From NCBI GenBank assembly GCA_964415255.1, contig CAYQAC010000006.1, positions 12,014 through 76,013 on the forward strand: DNA of 64,000 nucleotides. The letters are read 5' to 3'. The first letter of the stretch is position 1. The number at the start of each line of letters is the position of its first letter. A program made the translations under genes and the position numbers. Positions 37,789 to 47,162 of this stretch are shown one piece after another. The notes below the pieces were generated by a model. The model made no database searches. It was not told the DNA's origin and saw nothing but the letters and a program-made list of their open reading frames with translations. Source of the stretch: JAHBVY01 sp964415255 (GTDB lineage: Bacteria; Myxococcota_A; Polyangia; Polyangiales; Polyangiaceae).

Positions 37789-37886
37789 AACCCACCCAGC
37801 TCGCGCACCAGCGCGGTCAGGCGGGCGCTGGCCTCCGCCAGCGGGACAAGCTCCGCGGATTTGGGATCTGGGTTGTGAGCGGAGCT
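37777..37886. repeat. 18-bp inverted repeat at the proS end
   Basis: AGCTCCGCTCACAACCCA at 37777-37794 and its exact complement TGGGTTGTGAGCGGAGCT at 37869-37886. The second arm is where the proS reading frame shifts, and the first covers the overlap between the proS stop and the next start. Confidence 0.8.
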
Positions 37887-39501
37887 TGAGCTCCACGCCG
37901 CCCGCCTGGAGCGAGCGCGCGCCGATGGTGACGCGCAGCGGGATGCCGATCAAGTCAGCGTCCTTGAATTTGGCGCCGGGGCGCTCGCTGCGATCGTCCA
38001 CCAGCACCTCCACCCCCGCCTGCTCGAGCGCCTGCTCAAGCGCCGCCACGGCCTCCACCACCTCCGGCTCGGCGCCGAGCTGGGTGAGGTGCACATGGTA
38101 AGGTGCCATGCTCATCGGCCAGCGGATGCCGTCCTTGTCGTGGTGCTGCTCGATGGCCGCGGCCACCAGGCGCGACACGCCGATGCCGTAGCAGCCCATC
38201 ACCAATGGGCGCTTCTCCTGCTTTTCATCAAGGAAAGTAGCGCCCATCTTGGCGGAGTAGTGGGTCCCCAAGATGAAGATGTGCCCCGCCTCCACGCCGC
38301 GATAGAGCTTGAGGGGTGCGGCGCAGCTGGGGCAGGCGTCCCCGTCCGTCGCCGCGCGGATGATCATCACCTCCCCCTGGTAGTCGCGGCCGTGCGTCAC
38401 GTGGAGCAGGTGGAAGCCGGACTCATTGGCGCCGGCGACGCCGCCCTTCACGCTCGCGGCGTCGCGATCCACCACCACGCGCCCCTGGAACCCGACGGGC
38501 CCGGCGAAGCCCACCTCTGCGCCGGTGACCCGGCGCACCTCCTCCGGCCCCGCGAGGTGCACCTCATCCACGCCGAGCGCACGCGCCAGCTTGATCTCGT
38601 TCACCTCGTGATCGCCGCGCACGACGGCCAGCACCGTTTGATCGCCGGCGACGTAGACCAGGCTCTTCAAGAAATCTTCCGGCGCCTTCCCCAGGGAGCT
38701 CGAGACCTCCAAGATGGTGCGCTGGGTGGGCGTCGCCACGCGCTCCACCGCGGGTGGCGCAGCAGGGCCGCGCGCCGGCGCCGCCGTGGTCTCCGCCACC
38801 TCCACGTTGGCGGCGTACTCACAGCTGGTGCACGCCGCGAGGATGTCCTCACCGTTCTGCACCAGCACCTGGAACTCCGCGCTGGTGGAGCCGCCCATGG
38901 CGCCTGAGTCCGCGCTCACCATGCGGTAGTCGAACCCCAGGCGATCGAAGATGCGCCGGTACGCGAGCCGCATCGCCTCGTAGCTAATCTGCGCGGCCTC
39001 CTCGCTCACGTCGAAGGAGTAGGCGTCCTTCATCAGGAACTCGCGGCAGCGCAGGAGCCCCGCGCGGGGCCGCGGTTCATCACGGAATTTAGTCTGGATC
39101 TGGTACAAGTTCTTGGGGAGGTCGCGGTAGCTGTGGAGCTCGCGCCGCGCGAGATCCGTGATGATCTCCTCGTGGGTGGGGCCCAGGTGATAGTCGCCGC
39201 CCTTCCTATCTTTCAGGCGCAGCAAGGTGTCGCCGAACTGCGTCCAGCGGTCCGTCTCCTGAAAATACTCCGCGGGGAGCAGCGCCGGCAGCAGCACCTC
39301 CTCGGCGCCCGCGCGGTCCATCTCCTCGCGCACCACGCGCTCCACCTTGCGCAGCACCCGCACCCCGAGCGGCAGGAAGGAGTAAATGCCAGCGCCGATC
39401 CGGCGCACGTAGCCAGCGCGCAGCAAGAGCACGTGGCTCGTGGTGGTGGCGTCCGCCGGCGCCTCTTTGACGGTAGGAAGGAGTGCTCGGGAGTAGCGCA
39501 T
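37785..39501 (-). CDS. proS: Prolyl-tRNA synthetase (one-base frameshift near the 3' end)
   Basis: Charges tRNA-Pro. Class II motifs: LPLGVRVLRKVERVVREEMD, THEE, FRDEPRPRAGLLRCREF, and GCYGIGVSRLVAA near the C-terminus. A YbaK-like editing domain sits between motifs 2 and 3 (KAPEDFLKSLVYV ... AGANESGFH). The frame from the ATG at 39501 runs through the stop and into the next gene. Shifting by one base near 37870-37885 gives a normal ending, KSAELVPLAEASARLTALV then RELGGL and a stop at 37785-37787. So the apparent ProS-PLP fusion is most likely an artefact or a real disabling indel. An 18-bp inverted repeat (37777-37794, 37869-37886) sits at the shift point. Confidence 0.88.
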
Positions 39502-39757
39502 GGGACGCCGCGTGTACCACGGGCGGGGGCCGGGTCAGAAGCGGGTCGGCGGTGCTCCGAAGCCGAGGATGGCCGCGGTAGAGGCTTGGAAGGGCCGATA
39601 GAGCGCGGAAAAGTGTAGCGCGGCTTGAAACGCGACAGTTTGCGTCACCAGGCGCCCCGTGAACGTGAAGCAGCTCACCTTCGTGAAATCGCCTTGGAGC
39701 CGCGCAGTAGCTCTTGTAAACCTGAGGTGTCCGCTTCGGCCGCTGGAGGATCTCCTT

Positions 39758-41482
39758 ATGCGCTTCTCATCCCGCACAGTCATCGCTCGCCCCACCTCAC
39801 TCACTACCCTGGCCTTGCTCACGGGTGCCATCAGCTTGGGCTGCTCAGCTGACGGCGGTGGCTCAAGCGTAGGGAGCGGCGCCAACGGCGGCAGCGGCAA
39901 CTTCGGTGGCACCGGCGGAACAAGCGGCGCGGGGGCGTTCGGCGGCACCGGTGGCCTCCTGGTGGACGCTGGGGGTGGCTCGGGCGGCGGCGGCCCCAAG
40001 GGGGGCGTGCCAGAGACTTGCGAGCAGGCTGTCCAGCAGAAGAGCTACATCGGCTGCGAGTACTGGCCCACGGTGACGTCGAACAACGGCCTCAACGCCA
40101 TGTTCGAGTTTGCCGTCGTCGCGGCCAACCCAACCAAGTCCACCGCTGAGGTCACCGTCAGCCGCGGCGGCAACCAAGTCGCGCAGCAGTCGATCCCGCC
40201 GGGTGGCCTCGTCACCATCAAGCTGCCGTGGGTGTCCCAGCTGCGACAAGACCAGGGCTTTGCTTCCACGATGGTGACTCAGGGCGCCTACCACGTGCAG
40301 AGCTCGGTGCCGATCACGCTGTACCAGTTCAACCCCCTGGAGTTCCAGATGGGCGGCACCAACTCCTTCTCGAACGACGCGTCCTTGCTCCTGCCCACCA
40401 CCGCGCTGGGCACGGACTACTACGCGATGGCCTACCCCACCTTCCACATTGGGTTCATCGACACCTTCTTCGGCGGCACGACCTGGCAAGACAGCCCCGG
40501 CTTCATCACCATCACCGCGACCGAGGACGGTACCCAGGTCACCGTCACCAGCTCCGCGCACACCCGAAGCGGCAGCGGTGTTGGCGCCTTGAGCCCAGGG
40601 CAGAGCGGCAGCTACCAGCTGAACCGGGGGGACGTGCTTCAGCTGTCAAGCGGCGTCATGCCGGCTCAAGACACGCCCCAAGCGGGGAAGCCCTGCACCA
40701 CGGACCAGGGCGCCTACCGCATGTGCCCCTCACCCCCAGAGTACGATCTGACGGGCAGCCGCATCCAGTCGAACAAGCCCATCAGCGTCATCGCAGGCCA
40801 CGACTGCACGTTCATCCCCTTCAGCCGCTGGGCCTGCGATCACATCGAGGAGAGCATGTTCCCCACGGAAACGCTGGGGCAAGATCTGATGGTGACTGCG
40901 CCTCAGTCGGTGCGCCACATCACCTCGGAGCCGGGGCGTCCGGACAACATGTTCATCCGCGTGATGTCCGCGGCTGACGGCAACACCATCGATTTTGACC
41001 CGCCGGTGAACCCAAGCGTCACCCTGAACGCGGGGCAGTGGATCGAGTTTGGCCCCGTCACTCAAGACTTCCGGGTCCGCGCAGACAACCGCGTGATGGT
41101 GGCTCAGTTCATGGTGGGCGAGAACTTCCAGGGGGACAGCGCGGGGGCTGGGGACCCAGCGCTCTCTGTCGCCATCCCCATTGAGCAGTACCGGCTTGAG
41201 TACACCTTCCTCGCGCCGGCCACCTTCACCTACAACTACGTCAACGTCATCGCTAAGCCAAACGCGCAAATCACGCTGAACGGCACCCTGATCGATCCGA
41301 CGCAGTTCACGCCGGTCGGCAGCACCGGCTACAGCGTGGCGCGCGTGCCGGTGCAGGGCGGCGCGCACGCCATGAAGGGCGACGACAACTTCGGCATCGT
41401 GGTGTACGGCTACGCCTCCTACACCAGCTACATGTACCCAGGTGGTCTCAACCTAGAGAAGGTGGAGATCATCCCGCGCTGA
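39758..41482 (+). CDS. IgGFc-binding-like surface lipoprotein
   Basis: 574 residues. The ATG at 39758 has GGAGGA 8-13 bp upstream. The signal peptide ends in ISLGC (about residue 30). A Gly/Ser/Thr-rich linker (about residues 35-85) leads to a beta-rich domain with repeats such as SIPPGGLVTIKLPWVSQ, SSVPITLYQFNPLE, SNKPISVIAGHDCTFIP and RVMVAQFMVGENFQGD. These resemble the IgGFc-binding N-terminal domain of eukaryotic and bacterial surface proteins. The match is from pattern memory. Expected location: outer surface. Confidence 0.75.
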   Translation: MRFSSRTVIARPTSLTTLALLTGAISLGCSADGGGSSVGSGANGGSGNFGGTGGTSGAGAFGGTGGLLVDAGGGSGGGGPKGGVPETCEQAVQQKSYIGCEYWPTVTSNNGLNAMFEFAVVAANPTKSTAEVTVSRGGNQVAQQSIPPGGLVTIKLPWVSQLRQDQGFASTMVTQGAYHVQSSVPITLYQFNPLEFQMGGTNSFSNDASLLLPTTALGTDYYAMAYPTFHIGFIDTFFGGTTWQDSPGFITITATEDGTQVTVTSSAHTRSGSGVGALSPGQSGSYQLNRGDVLQLSSGVMPAQDTPQAGKPCTTDQGAYRMCPSPPEYDLTGSRIQSNKPISVIAGHDCTFIPFSRWACDHIEESMFPTETLGQDLMVTAPQSVRHITSEPGRPDNMFIRVMSAADGNTIDFDPPVNPSVTLNAGQWIEFGPVTQDFRVRADNRVMVAQFMVGENFQGDSAGAGDPALSVAIPIEQYRLEYTFLAPATFTYNYVNVIAKPNAQITLNGTLIDPTQFTPVGSTGYSVARVPVQGGAHAMKGDDNFGIVVYGYASYTSYMYPGGLNLEKVEIIPR

Positions 41483-41607
41483 GCACCCCTCAGAGCAGTG
41501 GAGCAGAATGGCCTCGGGGTGAAACCCAGGGCCGTTACAGGGCGGGCGGCAAGGTTACGCTCCATGTCACCGTGGGGTGTGTCCTGCAGCGGTGTGACTC
41601 AGCGCCA

Positions 41608-41683
41608 CACCGCAGCCCCTCCCCTCAAGCGGCGCTCAGGTCGCGGTGTNNNNNNNNNNCGCTTGAGGGGAGGGGCTGCGGTG
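41608..41683. repeat. Inverted repeat flanking an N gap
   Basis: 41660-41683 is the reverse complement of 41608-41631 with N at 41650-41659 between. Same type of fold-back as at 17201. The 530-bp gap between the two lipoprotein genes (41483-42014) otherwise holds a G-run element and no gene. Confidence 0.8.
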
Positions 41684-41728
41684 GCTTGGAGGGGTGGGCG
41701 TGGGCACCTGGGGGGCGGCCGTGTGAAG

Positions 41729-41753
41729 CGGTGCCAAACCCCCCAAAACCCTC
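41729..41753 (-). repeat. Dispersed G-run element in the 41.5-42.0 kb gap
   Basis: Minus strand: GGGAGGGTTTTGGGGGGTTT then GGCACCG. It has core and GCACCG arm together, about 260 bp before the next gene. Confidence 0.65.
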
Positions 41754-42014
41754 CCAGCAAAGGCGTAGGGTGGACGGCTTCATGTTGTGGGGCGGCTCAA
41801 TCCACGCGGGTTGACGGTGCCAGACTGGGTTCGCTGCGCGGCGCCCAGAGGCTGACGCCGCGCTGGGTGCGCGCTGACGCAGCTTGTGCGTTGCTCGCCT
41901 CCCGGAGCGGCACGAACCTTGATAGAGAGGCCTCAGAACCTACGGCGCACCGTCACAGGGCGTCACTGAATCCCCCGCGGGACGAGCCCGCGGCACCGAA
42001 GGAGAACTGAACTG

Positions 42015-42740
42015 ATGTCCAACTTATCTCGCTTGCTTCCCCTCGCGCTCCTCAGCACCCTCGCCATGGCTGGCTGCGCCGAAGAGACGGTCTCATCGGA
42101 GAACATCAAGACCGGCGGCATCGTGGGCTTGTTCGAGGTGACCGCGAGGAGCGACAGCTCCTCCACCGCGCGCGCCACGCTGGTGGTGGGTGGCGACCAG
42201 AGCAACACCTACGTCACCCTGGACAACGGCGACAACCTCACCGCCACGGCCGGCAGCGAGACCAAGACGCTCACCACTGCCGGTGGCCCGGGCCGCTACG
42301 AGGCGAACTTCGCGACCGGCGCCGCAGGCGAGGAGTTCTCGATCGCGCTGAACCGCCCGGACGACACCGACGCGCTCGGCAACAGCGGCCTCCTGCCCGC
42401 CCCATTCGCGTTCACTGAGCTACCCACCGGCACCCCCTCGCGCAAGACGGACGCCGTCACCATCAAGTGGGACAACGGAGAGGCGGGCTCGCTGGAGCTC
42501 GAGGTGGAGGGCGACTGCATCTTCGACGAGAGCTTCAAGCCTGCGTCAGGCAGCACCGAGTTCACCATCAGCGCGGACAAGCTGCGCTCCACGGGCGTGA
42601 ATGAAGAGGACAAGGAGACCTGTGACCTCACCGTCACGCTCACGCGCACCAGCAGCGGCTCCGTGGATCCAGCGCTCGACAACGACAGCCGCTTCCGCCT
42701 GCATCAGGTGCGGAGCACCACCTTCGCGTCGGCTCCCTGA
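42015..42740 (+). CDS. Hypothetical lipoprotein
   Basis: 241 residues. The signal peptide ends in the lipobox AMAGC (about residue 21). The mature part is Thr/Asp/Ser-rich with beta patterns (ARATLVVGGDQSNTYVTLDN; CDLTVTLTRTSSGSV), an immunoglobulin-like look. GGAGAA lies about 10 bp before the ATG. A terminator and the module-swap pair follow. Confidence 0.75.
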   Translation: MSNLSRLLPLALLSTLAMAGCAEETVSSENIKTGGIVGLFEVTARSDSSSTARATLVVGGDQSNTYVTLDNGDNLTATAGSETKTLTTAGGPGRYEANFATGAAGEEFSIALNRPDDTDALGNSGLLPAPFAFTELPTGTPSRKTDAVTIKWDNGEAGSLELEVEGDCIFDESFKPASGSTEFTISADKLRSTGVNEEDKETCDLTVTLTRTSSGSVDPALDNDSRFRLHQVRSTTFASAP

Positions 42741-42793
42741 GGGTTGGGGGTTGGACAGGTAGTCGCTTGGCCGAAACAGTCGGCAGCGCTGGG

Positions 42794-42825
42794 GCGCGCC
42801 GCGATCTGCGGCGCGCTGCGCTTTT
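42794..42825 (+). terminator. Rho-independent terminator after the lipoprotein gene
   Basis: Stem GCGCGCCGC (42794-42802) with GCGGCGCGC (42808-42816), 5-nt loop, then TGCGCTTTT. It ends the lipoprotein gene at 42740 before the next gene at 42910. Confidence 0.75.
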
Positions 42826-42909
42826 GCGGTAGGCTCCCGTTGTTGCGGCGGCCGCCTTTTTTCACCACGCACAAACCCTTCCACACGGCCGCGCGTCTCA
42901 CCGCCCCTC

Positions 42910-43788
42910 ATGGCTGAATCATCCTCTTGGAAACTGAAGGCGGCTGGTTGGGCGCTGGGGGGCGCCGTCCTTGGCGTCACCTTGACCCGCATGTGCACCC
43001 CGGACAGCACCGTGGGGCAGCCGCTCAGCTCGCCGCTCAGCGACTCCAGCTACGACTCGGTGGCGCCGCTCGAGTCGGTGCGCGGCAGCTCCATTGAGCT
43101 CCGAGTGGAAGACGCCAGCGGCCGCGCGCTCCCGGTTTACCCACATCGAGGCGAACAGATCGTGCTGGGGCGCTCGGGGGATCGCTACACGCTGCGCGTG
43201 TTCAACCGCAGCGGGCGCCGCGTGGAGGTGCTGCCCACGGTGGATGGGCGCAGCGTGATCACAGGGCAACCAGGCAACTTTGAGCAGCGCGGCTACATCA
43301 TCCCCGCATACGACTCGATCGTGATCGACGGCTTCCGCGACAGCCAGGACACCACCCGCGCCTTCCGCTTCTCCGCGCCGGAGCGCTCTTACTCTGCGCT
43401 CCGCGGCACCCCACAGCACGTGGGTGTGATTGGGCTCGCGGTGTTCGAGGAGCGTTTGCCTCGCTTCAGCCGCCACACGCCCCTTGGGCAACGCGACGAC
43501 CGCCAGCGCGCTCCAGGCTCCGCCGCTGCGCCCGCGCCGCCGCGCGCCAAGGAGGGCAACCTGGGCACCGGTTGGGGGGAGCAGCAGTGGTCACCCACCG
43601 GCCGAACGCGCTTCGAGCGCGCCGGACACGCCCCGGCAGAGGTGCTGAGCCTCCACTACGACGATCAGGAGGGGCTCCGCGCGCGGGGGATCCGACCGGC
43701 GCCGGCGTGGTCACCTGGCTTCGCCGAGCCACCGAGCGACGAGCCCAACCCCAACCCCTTCCCTGGCCAACCGGTGACCCGTCGCTGA
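42910..43788 (+). CDS. Exported protein, module order A then B (first of a tandem pair)
   Basis: 292 residues. A single N-terminal hydrophobic segment (AAGWALGGAVLGVTLTRMCT) may be an anchor. Module A (about residues 58-183) has GDRYTLRVFNRSGRRVEVLP, TVDGRSVITGQPGNFEQRGYII, and VGVIGLAVFEE. Module B (about 216-262) has GNLGTGWGEQQWSPTGRTRF then LSLHYDDQEGLRARGI. Both ends share FAEPP tails with the next gene. No domain I know. The paralogue at 43877 has B before A. Confidence 0.75.
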   Translation: MAESSSWKLKAAGWALGGAVLGVTLTRMCTPDSTVGQPLSSPLSDSSYDSVAPLESVRGSSIELRVEDASGRALPVYPHRGEQIVLGRSGDRYTLRVFNRSGRRVEVLPTVDGRSVITGQPGNFEQRGYIIPAYDSIVIDGFRDSQDTTRAFRFSAPERSYSALRGTPQHVGVIGLAVFEERLPRFSRHTPLGQRDDRQRAPGSAAAPAPPRAKEGNLGTGWGEQQWSPTGRTRFERAGHAPAEVLSLHYDDQEGLRARGIRPAPAWSPGFAEPPSDEPNPNPFPGQPVTRR

Positions 43789-43876
43789 CAGCAGCGCTGA
43801 AGCCTGGCGGCGCACGAGAGCAAAAATCCCAACGCACCCTGTGTAAGCCCCCCCTGAGCCCCTCGTTCTCCGCCCC

Positions 43877-44773
43877 ATGCGACCTCAGCTGCTCCTCCTG
43901 GTCCCCGCCCTGTTCACCTTCGCCTGCGCTGGCTCCGCGCCGCCCCCAAGCGGCGCACCAGCCCGGAGTGAGGCAGCCCACACGCCGCCCCCCGCGAGTC
44001 AGCCCCAAGCCGGTTACGCCCCGCACGCCGAGTCCGAGTCTGCGGGCGAGCCTTATGACGACGGCGCCCCCGCGAGCGGCGCCGCCGAGCGCCACGCGGA
44101 CGTCGCCCAGCCCAGCCCACGCCGCCCTGGGCTCGGCACCACCTGGGGCGAGACCCGCGTGAGCCGCATCTCCACCACGCCATTTTTCCGCGCGGATTCA
44201 GTCAGCCCCAGCGCGGTGGCTTCGTTCTTCTACAATGACCGCCAGGGCGTCCAGGAGATGACCCGCGGTGGCTTCGTGAGCCACGACCAGGGCGTGATCT
44301 CGGTGTCGGGCGGTGCTCTGACGGTCAGGCTGTTGGACGACTCGCGGCGGCCCCTGCCAGGCGCGCAGAGCGGCGGGCGCAACTACGTGGTGGGGCAGCA
44401 CGGCCAGCGCTACATCATCCAGATCCAGAACCACACCCCAGCGCGGGTGGAGGCGGTGGCCACGGTGGACGGGCTGGATGTGATCGATGGCCGCGAGGGT
44501 GCCTTCACCAAGCGCGGCTACATCGTGATGCCTTATTCCACAGTGGAAATTGATGGGTTCCGGCGCTCGACGGATACGGTGGCCTCGTTCCGCTTCGGCA
44601 GCGTGGATGGCTCCTACGCCGCGCGTAAGGGCAGCTCGCGCAACGTCGGGGTGATTGGCGTGGCCTTCTTCCACGAGCAAGGCGAGCGCTGGGGCTGGGG
44701 CCCAGAGACGCGCCGCCGCCACGACGCGGATCCGTTCCCCGGTGGCTTCGCGGAGCCCCCACCCTCCTGGTGA
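43877..44773 (+). CDS. Lipoprotein, module order B then A (second of a tandem pair)
   Basis: 298 residues. The signal peptide ends in the lipobox TFACAG (about residue 17), then a Pro/Ala-rich linker. Module B (about residues 85-130) reads GLGTTWGETRVSRISTTPFF and VASFFYNDRQGVQEMTRGGF. Module A (about 144-268) reads GQRYIIQIQNHTPARVEAVA, TVDGLDVIDGREGAFTKRGYIV, and VGVIGVAFFHE. It ends with GGFAEPPPSW, like the first gene's GFAEPP. Same ancestry, opposite module order. Terminator-like hairpin follows. Confidence 0.75.
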   Translation: MRPQLLLLVPALFTFACAGSAPPPSGAPARSEAAHTPPPASQPQAGYAPHAESESAGEPYDDGAPASGAAERHADVAQPSPRRPGLGTTWGETRVSRISTTPFFRADSVSPSAVASFFYNDRQGVQEMTRGGFVSHDQGVISVSGGALTVRLLDDSRRPLPGAQSGGRNYVVGQHGQRYIIQIQNHTPARVEAVATVDGLDVIDGREGAFTKRGYIVMPYSTVEIDGFRRSTDTVASFRFGSVDGSYAARKGSSRNVGVIGVAFFHEQGERWGWGPETRRRHDADPFPGGFAEPPPSW

Positions 44774-44796
44774 CATCAAGCGCTGAGCAGCACCCT

Positions 44797-44827
44797 GCGG
44801 CGGCCTCCGGGTCGCCGCGCGCGTTTT
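44797..44827 (+). terminator. Terminator-like hairpin after the module-swap pair
   Basis: GCGGCG (44797-44802) with CGCCGC (44813-44818), inner CC/GG pairs, then GCGCGCGTTTTT. It lies in the 224-bp gap before the cytidine deaminase gene. Confidence 0.5.
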
Positions 44828-44997
44828 TGTTCGTCGCTGCCGCCGAGTTCGAAGCGAGCGCCTCCGTAGAGCCGCGCGATGTCCGCCTCGGTGAGAGCCG
44901 CGCGGTTGCCATCCGACGCCCCCCCGTCCGCAGCGCGCCAATTGCGGGAGGTGGGGGCGCCGCATGCTGCGCCCGACGGGTGAGGTATGCTGGCGCG

Positions 44998-45927
44998 GTG
45001 CCTGATCCATCACGCCTCGTGAGCGCGCTCAGCTCCTTCAGCCTCGAAGCGCGCCGCGCGCTGGAGGCGGCGCTGGAGGAGCGCGCGGTGGTCCCGGCCC
45101 GGCTCACGCGCTGGCTGCTGAGCCATGAGGCGCTCGACACCGAGCAGCTGCTCACCCAGCTGTTACCGGTGGCCATGGCCTACGCAGCGGCGCCCACCTC
45201 GGGCTTCCGGGTGGGGGCGATCGCGGCGTGTCGTCAAGGGTCGAGCCATGACCTCCACCTCGGCGCCAATTGGGAGCCGCCGCGTGCTCCGCTCAGCTTC
45301 AGTGTCCACGCGGAGCAAGCCGCGGTGGTGAACGCCTGGGTGAACAACCAAACCACCATTGAGCTCCTAGCGGTCTCCGCCGTGCCCTGCGGCTACTGCC
45401 GCCAGTTCTTGCAGGAGTTAGGCAGCCTACCGTCCTTGTTCATCGCGCCGCGTGAAGCAACGACAGAGCCCCCGCTCCGGAGTCGCCTGGAGGAGCTGCT
45501 CCCACACCCGTTTGGTCCGCGCGCCCTGGGTGTCAGCGCAGCGCTCTTGTCATCCCCCCGAACGCCGCTCGTGTCGCCGCCCGGCGCCGAGCCGCTGCTC
45601 GCGGCGGGCATCGCCGCGGCGGAGCGCTCCCACGCGCCGTACTCTGGCGCGCTGGCGGCCGTCGCGCTTCAGGCTGAAGACGGCGCCATCGTCGCCGCGC
45701 CATACGCGGAGAGCGCCGCGCACAACCCGAGCCTCGCGCCGCTCAGCGCCGCCATGGTGGCCCTGGTGACTCAACGCGCGCCGAGCGCGCCCCGCCGAAT
45801 CCAGCGTGCGCTGCTAGTGGAGGCAGAGGGCAAGCTGAGCCAGCGCGCGCTCACGGCGGCCATGCTGACTCATGAGGCCCCTCACCTGAGCCTCGAGTAC
45901 CACGCGGCGCAGCGCCCTCATGGCTGA
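44998..45927 (+). CDS. cdd: Cytidine deaminase (two-domain, E. coli-type)
   Basis: 309 residues from GTG 44998; an upstream ATG at 44770 would add unrelated residues. Zn-binding motif HAEQ (residues 104-107) and PCGYCRQ (130-136) match E. coli Cdd (His102, Cys129, Cys132). The second half (about residues 190-309) is the non-catalytic copy that forms the dimer interface (LLAAGIAAAERSHAPYSGAL). It deaminates cytidine and deoxycytidine to uridine forms. Length matches the E. coli enzyme (294 aa). Confidence 0.85.
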   Translation: MPDPSRLVSALSSFSLEARRALEAALEERAVVPARLTRWLLSHEALDTEQLLTQLLPVAMAYAAAPTSGFRVGAIAACRQGSSHDLHLGANWEPPRAPLSFSVHAEQAAVVNAWVNNQTTIELLAVSAVPCGYCRQFLQELGSLPSLFIAPREATTEPPLRSRLEELLPHPFGPRALGVSAALLSSPRTPLVSPPGAEPLLAAGIAAAERSHAPYSGALAAVALQAEDGAIVAAPYAESAAHNPSLAPLSAAMVALVTQRAPSAPRRIQRALLVEAEGKLSQRALTAAMLTHEAPHLSLEYHAAQRPHG

Positions 45928-46073
45928 CGTCCGCATTCGTCAGTCTCCTTCATACACCCCACCTCCGCACCTCGTCAGTGATGCGGACGATCAGGGTTTA
46001 GGGGTTGGGTAGGTCGCTACAAGGCGGCCCGCTGAAGCGCCCCTGAGCTGTTCCCTCTAGTCAGCCGTACAGC

Positions 46074-47162
46074 TCACATCACCGCCTCTTCACCCAGCGC
46101 GGCGGCCACCTCCGGGAGGCGTGAGAAGTACTCTTTGTCGTTCGCCTTCTCCACGGCGTCGTGAGCCGTCACCAGGCCTGACTTCAGCAGGCGCTCGAGC
46201 GCGGCGTCCATCGTCTGCATCCCTACCTGGGCGCCCGACTGGATCAGGTTCACGATCATGTTGGTCTTCGCCTCACGGATGGTGGAGGCCACGCCAGCGT
46301 TGGCGATCAAGATCTCGTGCGCGGCGATGCGCCCAGTGCCGTCAGCGCGCTTGAGCAGCTGTTGTGCCACGATGCCCGCCAAGGCGTCCGCCAGCATCCC
46401 ACGGATCTGCGACTGCTGAGCGTGGGGGAAGGCGTTGATGAAGCGATCGATGGTAGCGGGCGCCGAGTTGGTGTGCACCGTGGCGAACACCAGGCAGCCG
46501 AAGCTCGCGAGCTGTAGCGCTAGGCGCATCGTCTCTTGCCCGCGCAGCTCCCCCACCAAGATCACGTCGGCGTTCTCGCGCCCGGCGCTGCGGATGGCGT
46601 CGGCGAAGCTCGGCGTGTCGAGGCCCACCTCGCGGTGCGTCACCTGACAGCTGATCGGCTGGTGCACGAACTCGACGGGGTCTTCAATCGTCAGGATGTG
46701 CCCGGCGCGTGAGGCGTTGATGTCGTGGACCATCGCGGCCAGCGTGGTGCTCTTACCGCTGCCCGTCGGGCCCGTCACCAGCACCAGCCCCGAGCGGCGC
46801 CGCGCGAGCCCCACCACCGCAGCTGGTAAGTCGAGCTGCTCAGCCGTCAAGATCTTGCTGGGGATGGTGCGGAACACCGCCGCCGGCCCTGACCACTTCC
46901 AAAAGTAGTTCGCGCGGAAGCGCGCCTTGTCCTGATAGGCGTAGGCAAAGTCGAGGTCCTTACTCTCCCTGAACCCGGCGTAGCGCTCCGCATCGCAGAT
47001 CTCGCTGAGCAGCTCGTCCAGCTCGCGATGGGTGAGCGGCGTCTGCGAGGCCCTCATGAGCTCGCCCTTCAGCCGCAGCGTGGGTGGGTAGCCCACCGCG
47101 AGGTGCAGATCAGACCCGCCGCGCTGGAGCAGCACATCGAACAAACGATCGATCTTGGCCAT
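46074..47162 (-). CDS. pilT: PilT-family twitching-motility ATPase
   Basis: 362 residues. The retraction motor of type IV pili. N-terminal domain (residues 1-100, GGSDLHLAVGYPPTLRLKGEL), Walker A GPTGSGKSTT, Asp box EDPVEF, Walker B LVGELRG, and a His box VHTNSA all fit. PilU or a PilT paralogue is possible. It starts one base after the stop of the paralogue upstream (TGATG), so the two are co-translated. Expected at the inner-membrane base of the pilus machinery. Confidence 0.9.
   Translation of the reverse strand: MAKIDRLFDVLLQRGGSDLHLAVGYPPTLRLKGELMRASQTPLTHRELDELLSEICDAERYAGFRESKDLDFAYAYQDKARFRANYFWKWSGPAAVFRTIPSKILTAEQLDLPAAVVGLARRRSGLVLVTGPTGSGKSTTLAAMVHDINASRAGHILTIEDPVEFVHQPISCQVTHREVGLDTPSFADAIRSAGRENADVILVGELRGQETMRLALQLASFGCLVFATVHTNSAPATIDRFINAFPHAQQSQIRGMLADALAGIVAQQLLKRADGTGRIAAHEILIANAGVASTIREAKTNMIVNLIQSGAQVGMQTMDAALERLLKSGLVTAHDAVEKANDKEYFSRLPEVAAALGEEAVM

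Noticed and set aside
36526..39501. A true ProS-cystathionine gamma-family fusion protein
   Set aside because: The alternate frame gives a normal ProS ending and stop with a four-base overlap with the next gene, so a one-base indel explains the long frame.
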